A stretch of DNA of 64,000 nt from Bradyrhizobium sp. CB2312 (GTDB lineage: Bacteria > Pseudomonadota > Alphaproteobacteria > Rhizobiales > Xanthobacteraceae). Made by a program: the position numbers and the translations under genes. The notes beneath the pieces are model-generated. The model was not told the DNA's origin. It made no database searches and worked only from the letters and a program-made list of their open reading frames with translations. The stretch lies in NCBI RefSeq assembly GCF_029714425.1, contig NZ_CP121668.1:5911501-5975500 (forward strand), read 5' to 3'. Numbering within the stretch: position 1 is the stretch's first letter; each line of letters starts with the position of its first letter. This document shows, piece after piece, positions 36,645-46,203 of the stretch.

Positions 36645-37532
36645 CTATTTTCCAGCGAGACTGCGAACGTGCTTGATAATTCCGGAAAAATCCACCCCGC
36701 CCTGGCCGGCTGCGTCGAAAGACTGATAGATCTCCTGCGCATGCTTGCCGAGCGGCGTCGCGGCGCCCGCGGCCTTGGCGGCGTCCTGCGCCAGGGTCAG
36801 GTCCTTCACCATCAGCGCCGAGGCAAAGCCCGGCTTGTAGTCGTTGTTCGCCGGCGAGGTCGGCACCGGGCCCGGAACCGGGCAATAGGTCGTGAGCGAC
36901 CAGCACTGGCCTGACGAGGTCGAGGCGACGTCGAACAGCGCCTGATGCGAGAGGCCGAGCTTTTCGCCGAGCGCAAAGGCCTCGCTCACAGCGATCATGG
37001 AAATGCCGAGGATCATGTTGTTGCAGATCTTGGCCGCCTGCCCCGCGCCGGCGCCGCCGCAATGCACGATCTTCTTGCCCATCTTCTCCAGCACGGGCTT
37101 TGCCGCCGCGAACGCACCCTCCTCGCCGCCGCACATGAAGGTGAGCGTCGCGCCCTTGGCGCCGCCGGTGCCGCCGGAGACCGGCGCATCCACCGAGAGA
37201 ACGCCGCTCTTGGCCGCGAGCGCGTGCGCCTGCCGCGCGCTCTCGACGTCGATGGTGGAGCTATCGATGATCAGCGCGCCCTTGGTCATGACAGGAACGA
37301 CCTCGTTCCAGACGCCGAGCACATGCTTGCCTGCGGGGAGCATGGTGACGACGACATCGGCGCCCTTCACCGCGCCCGCGGCGCTATCGGCGACGCCGGC
37401 GCCATCGGCCTTGGCCTGATTGCGCGAGGCCTCGACGAGGTCGAACGCCACCACCTTGTGGCCGGCCTTGACCAGATTGGCCGCCATCGGGCCGCCCATG
37501 TTGCCGAGACCGATGAATGCGATCGTGGCCAT
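36645..37532 (-). CDS. mmsB: 3-hydroxyisobutyrate dehydrogenase
   Basis: A 295-residue NAD-dependent enzyme of the beta-hydroxyacid dehydrogenase family. It oxidises 3-hydroxyisobutyrate to methylmalonate semialdehyde in valine degradation. The cofactor motif FIGLGNMGGPMAANLVKAGH, the substrate motif DAPVSGGTGGA and the catalytic Lys in GQAAKICNNMI are all clear. It sits in an operon order (mmsA, acyl-CoA dehydrogenase, hydrolase, mmsB) in which the pathway neighbours agree with this role. The start is the only ATG preceding the Rossmann motif. Confidence 0.93.
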   Translation of the reverse strand: MATIAFIGLGNMGGPMAANLVKAGHKVVAFDLVEASRNQAKADGAGVADSAAGAVKGADVVVTMLPAGKHVLGVWNEVVPVMTKGALIIDSSTIDVESARQAHALAAKSGVLSVDAPVSGGTGGAKGATLTFMCGGEEGAFAAAKPVLEKMGKKIVHCGGAGAGQAAKICNNMILGISMIAVSEAFALGEKLGLSHQALFDVASTSSGQCWSLTTYCPVPGPVPTSPANNDYKPGFASALMVKDLTLAQDAAKAAGAATPLGKHAQEIYQSFDAAGQGGVDFSGIIKHVRSLAGK

Positions 37533-37557
37533 CTTCGTTTCCTCCGCTATAGCCTTG

Positions 37558-38625
37558 TTAATTGAATTTGAGCTCGTCGGCCCCGATCTCGGCGAGATAC
37601 GGCGCCAGCATCTCTGGCGTCACGTCCTCGATCCGCGGCGGTGACCAGGTCGGGTTGCGGTCCTTGTCGATCACGGCGGCGCGCACGCCCTCGCGGAAAT
37701 CGTCGCTGCGGAAGACTTCGCATGCGGCTCGATATTCGCGCACCAGGCATTCTTCCAGGTTTGAGGCGGTACGCGCGAGCCGCAGCAGCTTCAGCGTCAC
37801 CACCATGCCACGTGGCGATTTCTCTTTGAGCGTCTTCAGCGTGGCCAGCGCGAACTCCGAGCCGTCGCGCTCGAGCGCCGCAAATATGTCTTCCATGCGG
37901 TCGAAGCCGAACAGCGCGTCAATGATCGGCTCTTTCGCTGCGACCGGCCCCGCAGTCTCACCGGTCGCAAAACCGTTGATGAGCTTGGTCACGTCGGCCG
38001 CGCTCACGCCCGGGCGAACCTTCGTCAGCGCCTCGCGCAGCACCGGCCATTTGGCCGCCGGCACCACGGCATCCGCGAACTTGGCGTGGATCGCGTCGGG
38101 CCCGTTCATGGTCTGGCCCGTGAGGCCAAAATAGGTGCCGATCTCGCCGGGCGAGCGCGACAACAGCCAGGTGCCGCCGACATCGGGGAAGAAGCCCAGC
38201 CCGACCTCGGGCATTGCCAGCTTGGTGCGATCGGTCACGACGCGATGGCTGGCGTGACCGGAGAGACCGACGCCGCCGCCCATCACGAGACCGTCCATGA
38301 ACGCGACATACGGCTTAGGATATCTCGCGATCCGCGCATTCATGACGTATTCCTGGCGCCAGAACCGCGCGCCGAGATCGCCGCCTTCGCGCGAGCTTTC
38401 CCAGAGGCCGCGGATGTCTCCGCCCGCGCAGAGGCCGCGCTCGCCGGAGCCTTCCAGAATGATCAAGGCGACTTCAGGATCAGTCTCGAATCTATCGAGC
38501 GCCGCGTCGATGCCCTCGGACATCTCCAGCGTCATCGCGTTGATCGCCTTGGGACGGTTGAGCCGGATCACGCCCGCCGCGCCCTCGCGGCGAACGATGA
38601 GATCGCCCTCCTCCACAGCACTCAT
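37558..38625 (-). CDS. 3-hydroxyisobutyryl-CoA hydrolase (enoyl-CoA hydratase family)
   Basis: A 355-residue crotonase-fold enzyme, longer than a plain enoyl-CoA hydratase (about 260), as expected for the HIBCH class. It should release 3-hydroxyisobutyrate from its CoA ester in valine breakdown. The oxyanion-hole motifs are SGERGLCAGGDIRGLWE and MGGGVGLSGHASHRV. The catalytic region EVGLGFFPDVGGTWLL follows. Its ATG overlaps the stop of the acyl-CoA dehydrogenase gene by four bases, and mmsB follows after 25 bases. The pathway context separates it from a beta-oxidation hydratase. Confidence 0.88.
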   Translation of the reverse strand: MSAVEEGDLIVRREGAAGVIRLNRPKAINAMTLEMSEGIDAALDRFETDPEVALIILEGSGERGLCAGGDIRGLWESSREGGDLGARFWRQEYVMNARIARYPKPYVAFMDGLVMGGGVGLSGHASHRVVTDRTKLAMPEVGLGFFPDVGGTWLLSRSPGEIGTYFGLTGQTMNGPDAIHAKFADAVVPAAKWPVLREALTKVRPGVSAADVTKLINGFATGETAGPVAAKEPIIDALFGFDRMEDIFAALERDGSEFALATLKTLKEKSPRGMVVTLKLLRLARTASNLEECLVREYRAACEVFRSDDFREGVRAAVIDKDRNPTWSPPRIEDVTPEMLAPYLAEIGADELKFN

Positions 38626-39767
38626 CGCGCGCCCTCGATCAGTTTGCGCGCCACGATGAGCCGCATGATTTCATTGGTGCCTTCGAGGATCTGGTGCACG
38701 CGCAGATCGCGCACGATCTTCTCGATGCCGTATTCGCTGAGATAGCCGTAGCCGCCGTGCAGCTGCAGCGCATGGTTGGCGACCTCGAAGCCGACATCGG
38801 TGCCAAAGCGTTTTGCCATGGCGCACAGCATGGTGGCGTCGGGGTCCTTGCGGTCCAGCGCCGCCGCGGCGCGCCACAGGAAGGTGCGTGCAGCCTCGAG
38901 CTCAATCGCCATGTCGGCAAGGCGGAATTGTAGGGCCTGGAATTCGTCGAGACGTTTTCCAAACGCCTTGCGTTCCTTCATGTAGGCGCGCGCCTTGTCG
39001 AGCGCAGTCTGGGCGCCACCGAGCGAGCAGGCCGTGATGTTGAGCCGGCCGCCGTCGAGGCCGGCCATCGCGATCTTGAAGCCGACGCCCTCTTCGCTGA
39101 GCCGGTTGGCGACCGGCACGCGGGCGTTCTCGAACATCACGGCACGGGTCGGCTGCGCGTTCCAGCCCATCTTGCGCTCATTGGCGCCGAAGGAGACGCC
39201 CGGCGTCTTGCCGTCGATGACGAGGGTCGAAATACCGCCGGGGCCATCGCCGCCGGTGCGCACCATGGCGACCAAAAGGTCGGTGCCGCCGGCACCCGAG
39301 ATGAACTGCTTTTGGCCGTTGAGGACGTAGTGGTCACCGTCGCGCACGGCGCGGGCGCGCAGCGCCGCCGCGTCGGAGCCGGCGCCCGGCTCGGTCAGGC
39401 AATAGCTCGCGATCAGCTCCATGCTGCAAAGCTTCGGCAGCCATTGGTGGCGCTGGGTGTCGCTGCCGAAGGCATCGATCATCCAGGACGCCATGTTGTG
39501 GATCGAGATGAAGGCCGATGTTGTCGGGCAGCCCGTCGCCAGCGCTTCAAAAATCAGCGCCGCGTCGAACCGGCTCATCGCGGATCCCCCGACATCGTCG
39601 CGGATGTAGATGCCGCCCATACCAAGGCTTGCTGCCTCGCGCATCACGTCGACGGGGAAATGCTTCTCCTCGTCCCAGCGCAGCGCGTGCGGCGCGATCT
39701 TCTCCGCCGCAAACGCCAACGCCATGTCGCGAACCGCGACCTGATCCTCGTTCAGAGCGAACTGCAT
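38622..39767 (-). CDS. Isobutyryl-CoA / acyl-CoA dehydrogenase
   Basis: A 381-residue FAD flavoprotein of the acyl-CoA dehydrogenase family. From context it should oxidise isobutyryl-CoA to methacrylyl-CoA in valine degradation. Signatures are CLTEPGAGSDAAALRARA (flavin and substrate pocket), and near the C-terminus LHGGYGYLSEYGIEKIVRD and EGTNEIMR, which carries the catalytic Glu. Short branched-chain specificity is inferred from the operon, not from single residues. ATG 39767 is chosen because GAGAGG stands before it; the open frame upstream to TTG 39785 looks untranslated. It lies 24 bases after mmsA. Confidence 0.88.
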   Translation of the reverse strand: MQFALNEDQVAVRDMALAFAAEKIAPHALRWDEEKHFPVDVMREAASLGMGGIYIRDDVGGSAMSRFDAALIFEALATGCPTTSAFISIHNMASWMIDAFGSDTQRHQWLPKLCSMELIASYCLTEPGAGSDAAALRARAVRDGDHYVLNGQKQFISGAGGTDLLVAMVRTGGDGPGGISTLVIDGKTPGVSFGANERKMGWNAQPTRAVMFENARVPVANRLSEEGVGFKIAMAGLDGGRLNITACSLGGAQTALDKARAYMKERKAFGKRLDEFQALQFRLADMAIELEAARTFLWRAAAALDRKDPDATMLCAMAKRFGTDVGFEVANHALQLHGGYGYLSEYGIEKIVRDLRVHQILEGTNEIMRLIVARKLIEGAR

Positions 39768-39791
39768 CGCGGCCTCTCGCTCCAAGGAGAA

Positions 39792-41288
<1,497 letters not shown>

Positions 41289-41323
41289 GGAATGATCTCC
41301 TTGAGGCCTGATCCGCTTTGACA

Positions 41324-41352
41324 AATCCTATCGACCTGCATTTTATAGGATT
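41324..41352. promoter_or_regulatory. Perfect inverted repeat in the mmsA-lysR intergenic region
   Basis: AATCCTAT, 13 bases, ATAGGATT. The site lies between the divergent mmsA and LysR genes, 36 bases before mmsA and 35 before the LysR start. This is a good candidate operator for the LysR-type regulator, controlling both genes. Confidence 0.7.
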
Positions 41353-41386
41353 CAAGTCTGAGATATTGCACCATAGATGTGCGAAA

Positions 41387-42295
41387 ATGCTGGATCAAGG
41401 TAGCATCGACTGGGACGACTTTCGCTTCGTGCTGGCCATCGTACGGGGCGGCTCGGTGTCGGCTGCGGCCAAACAGCTCGGGGTCGATCATGCCACCGTG
41501 ATCCGCCGCGTTGACCGGCTGGAGAAGCACCTGTCGGCCAAGCTGTTCGACCGGCGCAAGACCGGCTACCTGCTCACCGAAGCCGGGCAGCGCGTCGCCG
41601 ACAGCGCGGAAGCGATGGAATCCACTATCGTCGCCAACCAGGAGCAGGTCGGCGGCTCCGTGGCGCGGCTGACCGGCACGGTACGGATCGGCGCGCCCGA
41701 CGGGTTCGGCACAGCCTTCCTGGCGCCGCGGCTGGCGCCCTTCGCGGACCGCTATCCCGATCTCGACCTGCAACTTGTAGCGACCGCGCGGCTGTTCAGC
41801 CTCTCCAAGCGCGAGGCCGATATCGCGATCAGCCTCACCATGCCGAAGGAAGGCCGCATCGTCGGCCGCAAGCTCCTGGACTACCGCCTCGGGCTTTATG
41901 CCGCCCCCGCCTATCTCGACCGCTTCCCGACAATCGCCTCGCGGCAGGACCTGCCGCAGCACCGCTTCGTCGGTTACATCGAGGAGCTGCTGTTCACGCC
42001 GGAGCTCGACTATCTGCCGCAGGTGTCGCCGCGGATCTCCGCCCGCTTCCGCAGCGCCAATCTGATCGCGCAGCTCAATGCCACCCTCTCCGGCTTCGGC
42101 ATCGCGGTGCTGCCGCATTTCATGGCGAGCGATTACCCGCAGCTCGTCGCAGTCCTGCCGGAGGAGATCTCGATCACCCGGACGTTCTGGATGCTGATGC
42201 ACGCCGACAGCAAGGACCTCGCGCGGATCAGGGCGGTGGCGGATTACATCGGGGAGATCGTCGAGCGCGAGCGGGCGCTGTTTGCGGGGAGATGA
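41387..42295 (+). CDS. LysR-type transcriptional regulator
   Basis: A 302-residue LysR regulator. The N-terminal winged helix-turn-helix (WDDFRFVLAIVRGGSVSAAA, then KQLGVDHATVIRRVDRLEKHL) is followed by an effector domain. ATG 41387 (MLDQGSIDWDDF) gives the normal family start; the frame extends 23 codons further upstream but that would include the operator. It is divergent from mmsA and most probably controls the valine catabolic operon in response to a pathway acid or CoA ester; the inducer is unknown. Confidence 0.88.
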   Translation: MLDQGSIDWDDFRFVLAIVRGGSVSAAAKQLGVDHATVIRRVDRLEKHLSAKLFDRRKTGYLLTEAGQRVADSAEAMESTIVANQEQVGGSVARLTGTVRIGAPDGFGTAFLAPRLAPFADRYPDLDLQLVATARLFSLSKREADIAISLTMPKEGRIVGRKLLDYRLGLYAAPAYLDRFPTIASRQDLPQHRFVGYIEELLFTPELDYLPQVSPRISARFRSANLIAQLNATLSGFGIAVLPHFMASDYPQLVAVLPEEISITRTFWMLMHADSKDLARIRAVADYIGEIVERERALFAGR

Positions 42296-42306
42296 ACGAC
42301 GGTCTC

Positions 42307-42396
42307 GTAGGGTGGGCAAAGGCGCAAAGCGCCGTGCCCACCATCTCTCTCCAATAGCGACGAAGTCGTGGGCACGCTTCGCTTTGCCCACCCTAC
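42307..42396. repeat. GTAG-type palindromic repeat
   Basis: Outer arms GTAGGGTGGGCAAAGGCGC and GCTTTGCCCACCCTAC, with inner GTGCCCACC/GTGGGCACG arms. It lies between LysR and TetR genes (convergent), is closely related to the copy at 31671-31760, and may help end transcription from both sides. Confidence 0.8.
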
Positions 42397-42406
42397 GGCA
42401 TCTCGC

Positions 42407-43027
42407 CTAGTTCTGCTTCTTCTTGGACGGTGCAGCCTTTACCGGCTCGCGCTTCGCGCCCTCCAGCGCGCTGTCCTTGCCCGCCTTCAGCACCTCGTCC
42501 GACAAGTCGCTGGAGCCGGCGATGCGCGCCAGCAGCATAGTGCCGGCCATCGTCGCCAGCGTCGCGATCGCCTGCTTGCGCGCGGCCTTGCGCGGCTGGT
42601 TCGGGATGAAGTCGGTCATCATCTCGATCATCTCGTCGAGCTTGCCGGCAAAGGCCTTTCGGGTCTTCGGGCTCTCGCGGGCGATCTCGGCCCCGAGCGC
42701 CGGAATCGAGCAGCCATGGCCGGGATTGTCGCGATGCAGCGCGGAGAGATAGGTCTCGACGATCTGGGCCAGCTGCTTTTCTGGCGCGACCTGATCGGAC
42801 TGCTTGCGCCAGTGCTCCATCGAGCGGTCCATGGCGTAGGCGAAGGCCTCGATCACCAGCGCCTCGCGCGAGTCGAAATGCGCGTAGAAACCGCCATGAG
42901 TCAGGCCCGCCTCCTTCATGAGGTCGGCGACGCCGATGCCGTGGGCGCCCTTCTCGCGCAGCCGCACAGAGGCCTTCTTCACGATCCGATCGTGGGTTTC
43001 CTGTTTGTGTTCCCGGGAATAGCGCAT
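42407..43027 (-). CDS. TetR-family transcriptional regulator
   Basis: A 206-residue repressor. The helix-turn-helix region GIGVADLMKEAGLTHGGFYAHFDSREALV (in parts) is the typical TetR DNA-binding domain, followed by an all-helical ligand domain with CSIPALGAEI. The C-terminus is Lys-rich (KKKQN). A small palindrome GAGAT-C-ATCTC (43048-43058) lies about 20 bases before its start and may be an autoregulatory operator. Its target could be the adjacent fatty-acid genes (thioesterase, hydratase, thiolase), but that is inference. Confidence 0.85.
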   Translation of the reverse strand: MRYSREHKQETHDRIVKKASVRLREKGAHGIGVADLMKEAGLTHGGFYAHFDSREALVIEAFAYAMDRSMEHWRKQSDQVAPEKQLAQIVETYLSALHRDNPGHGCSIPALGAEIARESPKTRKAFAGKLDEMIEMMTDFIPNQPRKAARKQAIATLATMAGTMLLARIAGSSDLSDEVLKAGKDSALEGAKREPVKAAPSKKKQN

Positions 43028-43097
43028 GCGAGTCTCATTGAATGTCGGAGATCATCTCATAACACAGAAATCAACCAGGCGGTGCATTAATTCGTGT

Positions 43098-43625
43098 TCA
43101 GACATTGCCGATCATGGAAAAGGTTGCAGTTGCATGGACTGCGAGCGCGCCCTTGCCGTCGCGCACATAACCCTCGGTGTAGCTGGTCTGGCGACCCAGC
43201 TTGATGATCTTGCCTTCGGCCGAGATCAGCCCCGACCGCACCGACAGCGGGCGCAGGAACGTCATCTTCAGGTCGAGGGTCACGGACGATTGGCCAGCCT
43301 CCAGGCGTGTCGAAATGGCGCAGCCCATGGCGGTATCGATCAGCGCCGCCGCCGTCGCGCCATGCAGCAGCCCGATGGTATTTTCGAGATCCTCGCGCGG
43401 CTCCAGTTCCATGACGATTCGCCCTGGCTCGACCACGGCCATGACGAAGCCGATCAGCTTTGCGAAGGGCGGCGGCGGCAGCCGGCCGTCGCGGATGCCA
43501 AGCATGGCGTCCATGCCCGACAGCCCCATCGCCGCTTTCGCGACCGGCGCCGGCACCTGCCAATCCACCATGCGCTCACGCCGCTGCGCCGGCGAAAACA
43601 GGTCGAGTTGATCAAGTTCGGTCAT
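43098..43625 (-). CDS. PaaI-like hot-dog thioesterase
   Basis: A 175-residue acyl-CoA thioesterase of the PaaI/YbgC type. The domain starts near residue 60 (GFVMAVVEPGRIVMELEPRED) and carries LLHGATAAALIDTAMGCAI, where the HG-x-x-x-x-x-x-D motif holds the active site. It should hydrolyse short or aromatic acyl-CoA esters. It has an unusually long N-terminal extension of about 55 residues before the fold. It is transcribed toward the TetR gene and divergent from the enoyl-CoA hydratase at 43781. Confidence 0.82.
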   Translation of the reverse strand: MTELDQLDLFSPAQRRERMVDWQVPAPVAKAAMGLSGMDAMLGIRDGRLPPPPFAKLIGFVMAVVEPGRIVMELEPREDLENTIGLLHGATAAALIDTAMGCAISTRLEAGQSSVTLDLKMTFLRPLSVRSGLISAEGKIIKLGRQTSYTEGYVRDGKGALAVHATATFSMIGNV

Positions 43626-43637
43626 GGCGGCCCCTTT

Positions 43638-43655
43638 GTATGATGTATGTCATAC
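43638..43655. promoter_or_regulatory. Inverted repeat GTATGA-N6-TCATAC
   Basis: GTATGATGTATGTCATAC, 12 bases before the thioesterase start and upstream of the hydratase. It is a candidate operator between divergent genes; the nearby TetR regulator could bind it. Confidence 0.5.
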
Positions 43656-43780
43656 TATGTCACGGACTTCGCGCTGGCAACACTGTCCCTACCCCGCTTG
43701 ACAAGCCGGCCGTTTCGGCCCGGAAGTGGATGCCGACGCGCGCGCCTCGCGCCTGTCCACGAAACCTTCGAGATGCCCCG

Positions 43781-44551
43781 ATGGAAATGCTCAACAATCA
43801 CTGCGGCGTGACGCGCGATGCGCGCGGTGTCGTTCATGTCGCGATCTGCAACGCCGGCTCGCTCAACATTCTGGGCTCGCCCGTGACCGACGCGGTGCGC
43901 GAAGGCCTGCAGCAGCTTAGCTCCGACCGCAGCATCCGCGTCCTGGTGCTACGCGGCCAGAGCGAGAAGAGCATGATCGGCGGCGCCGACGTCAAGGAGA
44001 TGGCCAAGCTCGACCAGACGTCAGCCGAGGCCTTCATCAGCCGCCTGCGCGATCTCTGCGAGGCCGTGCGCCAGTTTCCGGCTCCCGTGATTGCGCGAAT
44101 GCCGGGCTGGTGCCTCGGCGGCGGGCTCGAGGTCGCAGCCGCCTGCGACTTCCGCATCGCCGCGCATGATGCGCATTTCGGCATGCCGGAGGTGCGCGTC
44201 GGCATCCCCTCGGTGATCCACGCGGCCCTGCTGCCGCGCCTGATCGGCTGGGCCCGCGCGCGCTGGCTGGTGATGACGGCTGAGAACATCGACGCGGCAA
44301 CGGCGCTGGCCTGGGGCTTGATCGACAAGGTCGCTCCGGCGGGAGGTCTGGATGCTGAAGTCGAGCATCTGGTTCGGGCCCTGCTCGAATGCGGCCCGGA
44401 AGCGCTGCGCTCGCAGAAGGCACTGCTGCGGCAATGGGAGGAGCTGCCGCTGACGGAATCGGTGAATTTGAGCGTCAAGGTGTTCGGCGAATCGTTCCTA
44501 ACGGACGAGCCGACGCGGCTGATGCAGGCGTTCGTGAACAGGAAGCGGTAG
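43781..44551 (+). CDS. Enoyl-CoA hydratase/isomerase family protein
   Basis: A 256-residue crotonase-fold enzyme. The oxyanion-hole motifs are IGGADVKEMAKL and GWCLGGGLEVAAACDFRIA. The usual hydratase Glu positions are visible in the FGMPEVRVGIPSVIHA region. It probably hydrates or isomerises an enoyl-CoA, but the replacement of the typical catalytic pattern in that region makes the exact reaction uncertain. It starts at ATG 43781 because no earlier in-frame ATG has a ribosome site. It is divergent from the thioesterase and upstream of a thiolase, with a hairpin repeat in between. Confidence 0.78.
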   Translation: MEMLNNHCGVTRDARGVVHVAICNAGSLNILGSPVTDAVREGLQQLSSDRSIRVLVLRGQSEKSMIGGADVKEMAKLDQTSAEAFISRLRDLCEAVRQFPAPVIARMPGWCLGGGLEVAAACDFRIAAHDAHFGMPEVRVGIPSVIHAALLPRLIGWARARWLVMTAENIDAATALAWGLIDKVAPAGGLDAEVEHLVRALLECGPEALRSQKALLRQWEELPLTESVNLSVKVFGESFLTDEPTRLMQAFVNRKR

Positions 44552-44592
44552 ACCTGCCGCCGAGTAGCAGCCGTCGCCACACCCAAGGTGTC

Positions 44593-44698
44593 ATGCCCCG
44601 CGAAGGCGGGGCATCCAGTACGCCGCGGCGCCAGTTGCAAAAGCGAATTCGCCAACGCGGGCCTCTGGAATACTGGATTGTCCGCCTTCGCGGACAAT
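44593..44698. repeat. Double hairpin palindromic repeat
   Basis: ATGCCCCGC-GAAG-GCGGGGCAT (44593-44614) and ATTGTCCGC-CTTC-GCGGACAAT (44677-44698), with outer CCAGTA/TACTGG complementary arms between. It fills the gap after the hydratase gene and is like the tandem hairpins at 33087-33155. Confidence 0.8.
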
Positions 44699-44830
44699 GA
44701 CAGCGTCGTTTGGGGCGGCGGCTGCACTGACGCCAAAACACTGGCGTCGACCACCCTCCAAACGAACGACCAAATCTCATCCGACCCACGACATTTTCTC
44801 ATCCCTCGCGCGGTTGCATTTTTTGCGCCG

Positions 44831-44847
44831 CATCATATGATGATCAT
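44831..44847. promoter_or_regulatory. Palindromes before the thiolase gene
   Basis: CATCATATGATG (44831-44842) is a perfect 12-base palindrome and overlaps ATGATCAT (44840-44847). They are about 35 bases before the thiolase start, a typical operator position. Confidence 0.5.
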
Positions 44848-44879
44848 AATCTTACACATCATCGCCAGGGAGTTTTGTC

Positions 44880-46076
44880 ATGGCCGAAGCCGCCGATCCC
44901 GTCGTCATCGTCTCCGCCGCCCGTACCCCGCTCGGCCGCTTCATGGGCGAGCTGTCGCCTCTCCCCGCCCACAAGCTCGGCTCGCACGTGATCGGCGCCG
45001 CGCTGGAGCGCGCAAAGCTTGCGCCGGAAAAGATCGATGAGGTCTTCATGGGCTGTGTGCTGCCGGCCGGCCAGGGCCAGGCGCCGGCGCGGCAGGCCGC
45101 GCGCGCAGCTGGCCTGCCCGATGCCACCGGCGCCACCACGGTCAACAAGGTCTGCGGCTCCGGCATGAAAGCCACCATGCTGGCGCACGACATCATTCGC
45201 GCCGGCTCGGCCGAGATCGTCATCTCCGGCGGCATGGAGAGCATGAGCAACGCGCCCTATCTGCTACAAAAGGCGCGTGGCGGCTATCGCGCCGGGCACG
45301 ACCGCATCATCGACCACATGATGATGGACGGCCTCGAAGACGCCTACGAGACCGGCCGCTCCATGGGTGATTTCGGCGAGGCCACCGCGGAGACCTACCA
45401 GTTCACCCGCAAGGACCAGGACGCCTATGCGATGGAGACCCTCAGCCGCGCCCGCAAGGCGGTCGAAGGCGGCGCCTTCAAGGCCGAGATCGCGCCGATC
45501 ACGCTGACCGAGAAGGCCGGCCCGCGCATCATTGCTAATGACGAGCATCCGCTGAAGGTCGATCCGGCAAAAATCCCCGGGCTGAAGCCGGCGTTCCGCG
45601 CCAACGGCACCATCACGCCGGCCGCCTCCTCCGCCAATGCCGACGGCGCCGCCGCGCTGGTGCTGACGAAGCGCTCGCTGGCCGATCGCAATGGCCTGCC
45701 TGCCATCGCCGAGATCAAGGGCCACGCCACCCACAGCCAGGAGCCGCAATGGTTCACCACCGCGCCGATCCCGGCGATCCGCAAGCTGCTGGACAAGGTC
45801 GGCTGGGCTGCCTCCGACGTCGACCTGTTCGAGATCAACGAGGCCTTCGCCGTGGTCGCGATGGCGGCGCAGCGCGACCTCGGCATCCCTCGCGACAAGC
45901 TGAACATCAACGGCGGCGCCTGCGCGCTCGGCCATCCCATCGGCGCGACGGGCGCACGGCTGATCGTGACGCTGCTGCATGCGCTCGAGGCCAATAACCT
46001 CAAGCGCGGCGTCGCGGCGCTCTGCATCGGCGGCGGCGAAGCCACCGCGATCGCCGTGGAACGGCTGACGCACTAA
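44880..46076 (+). CDS. Acetyl-CoA acetyltransferase (thiolase)
   Basis: A 398-residue thiolase that condenses or cleaves acyl-CoA with acetyl-CoA. The active-site Cys is in NKVCGSGMKA, His in GGACALGHPIGATGAR and the second Cys in ALCIGGGEA. It should serve fatty-acid or amino-acid breakdown, or polyhydroxybutyrate and ketone-body metabolism. Its upstream region carries two palindromes and its end a good Rho-independent terminator, so it is probably monocistronic. The ATG at 44880 is preceded by CAGGGAG. Confidence 0.93.
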   Translation: MAEAADPVVIVSAARTPLGRFMGELSPLPAHKLGSHVIGAALERAKLAPEKIDEVFMGCVLPAGQGQAPARQAARAAGLPDATGATTVNKVCGSGMKATMLAHDIIRAGSAEIVISGGMESMSNAPYLLQKARGGYRAGHDRIIDHMMMDGLEDAYETGRSMGDFGEATAETYQFTRKDQDAYAMETLSRARKAVEGGAFKAEIAPITLTEKAGPRIIANDEHPLKVDPAKIPGLKPAFRANGTITPAASSANADGAAALVLTKRSLADRNGLPAIAEIKGHATHSQEPQWFTTAPIPAIRKLLDKVGWAASDVDLFEINEAFAVVAMAAQRDLGIPRDKLNINGGACALGHPIGATGARLIVTLLHALEANNLKRGVAALCIGGGEATAIAVERLTH

Positions 46077-46112
46077 CGCCTGATATTCTGAATCCCGGAT
46101 GTCCTGAATTGA

Positions 46113-46138
46113 GGGAAGTCTGTCATTTCAGACTTCCC
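46113..46138 (+). terminator. Rho-independent terminator after thiolase
   Basis: GGGAAGTCTG-TCATTT-CAGACTTCCC, a perfect 10-bp stem with a 6-base loop, followed by CTTTCC. This is the best terminator in the window. It starts about 36 bases after the thiolase stop. Confidence 0.85.
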
Positions 46139-46203
46139 CTTTCCGTGCCAGACTGCAAAGATGACGCAGGTCTCCAAGACCTGCCAACCAAGATTGAGGC
46201 CCA

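Noticed and set aside
41318-41386. Earlier start for the LysR gene
   Set aside because: The extra codons would cover the inverted repeat that is likely to be the operator, and the family normally starts just before the helix-turn-helix.
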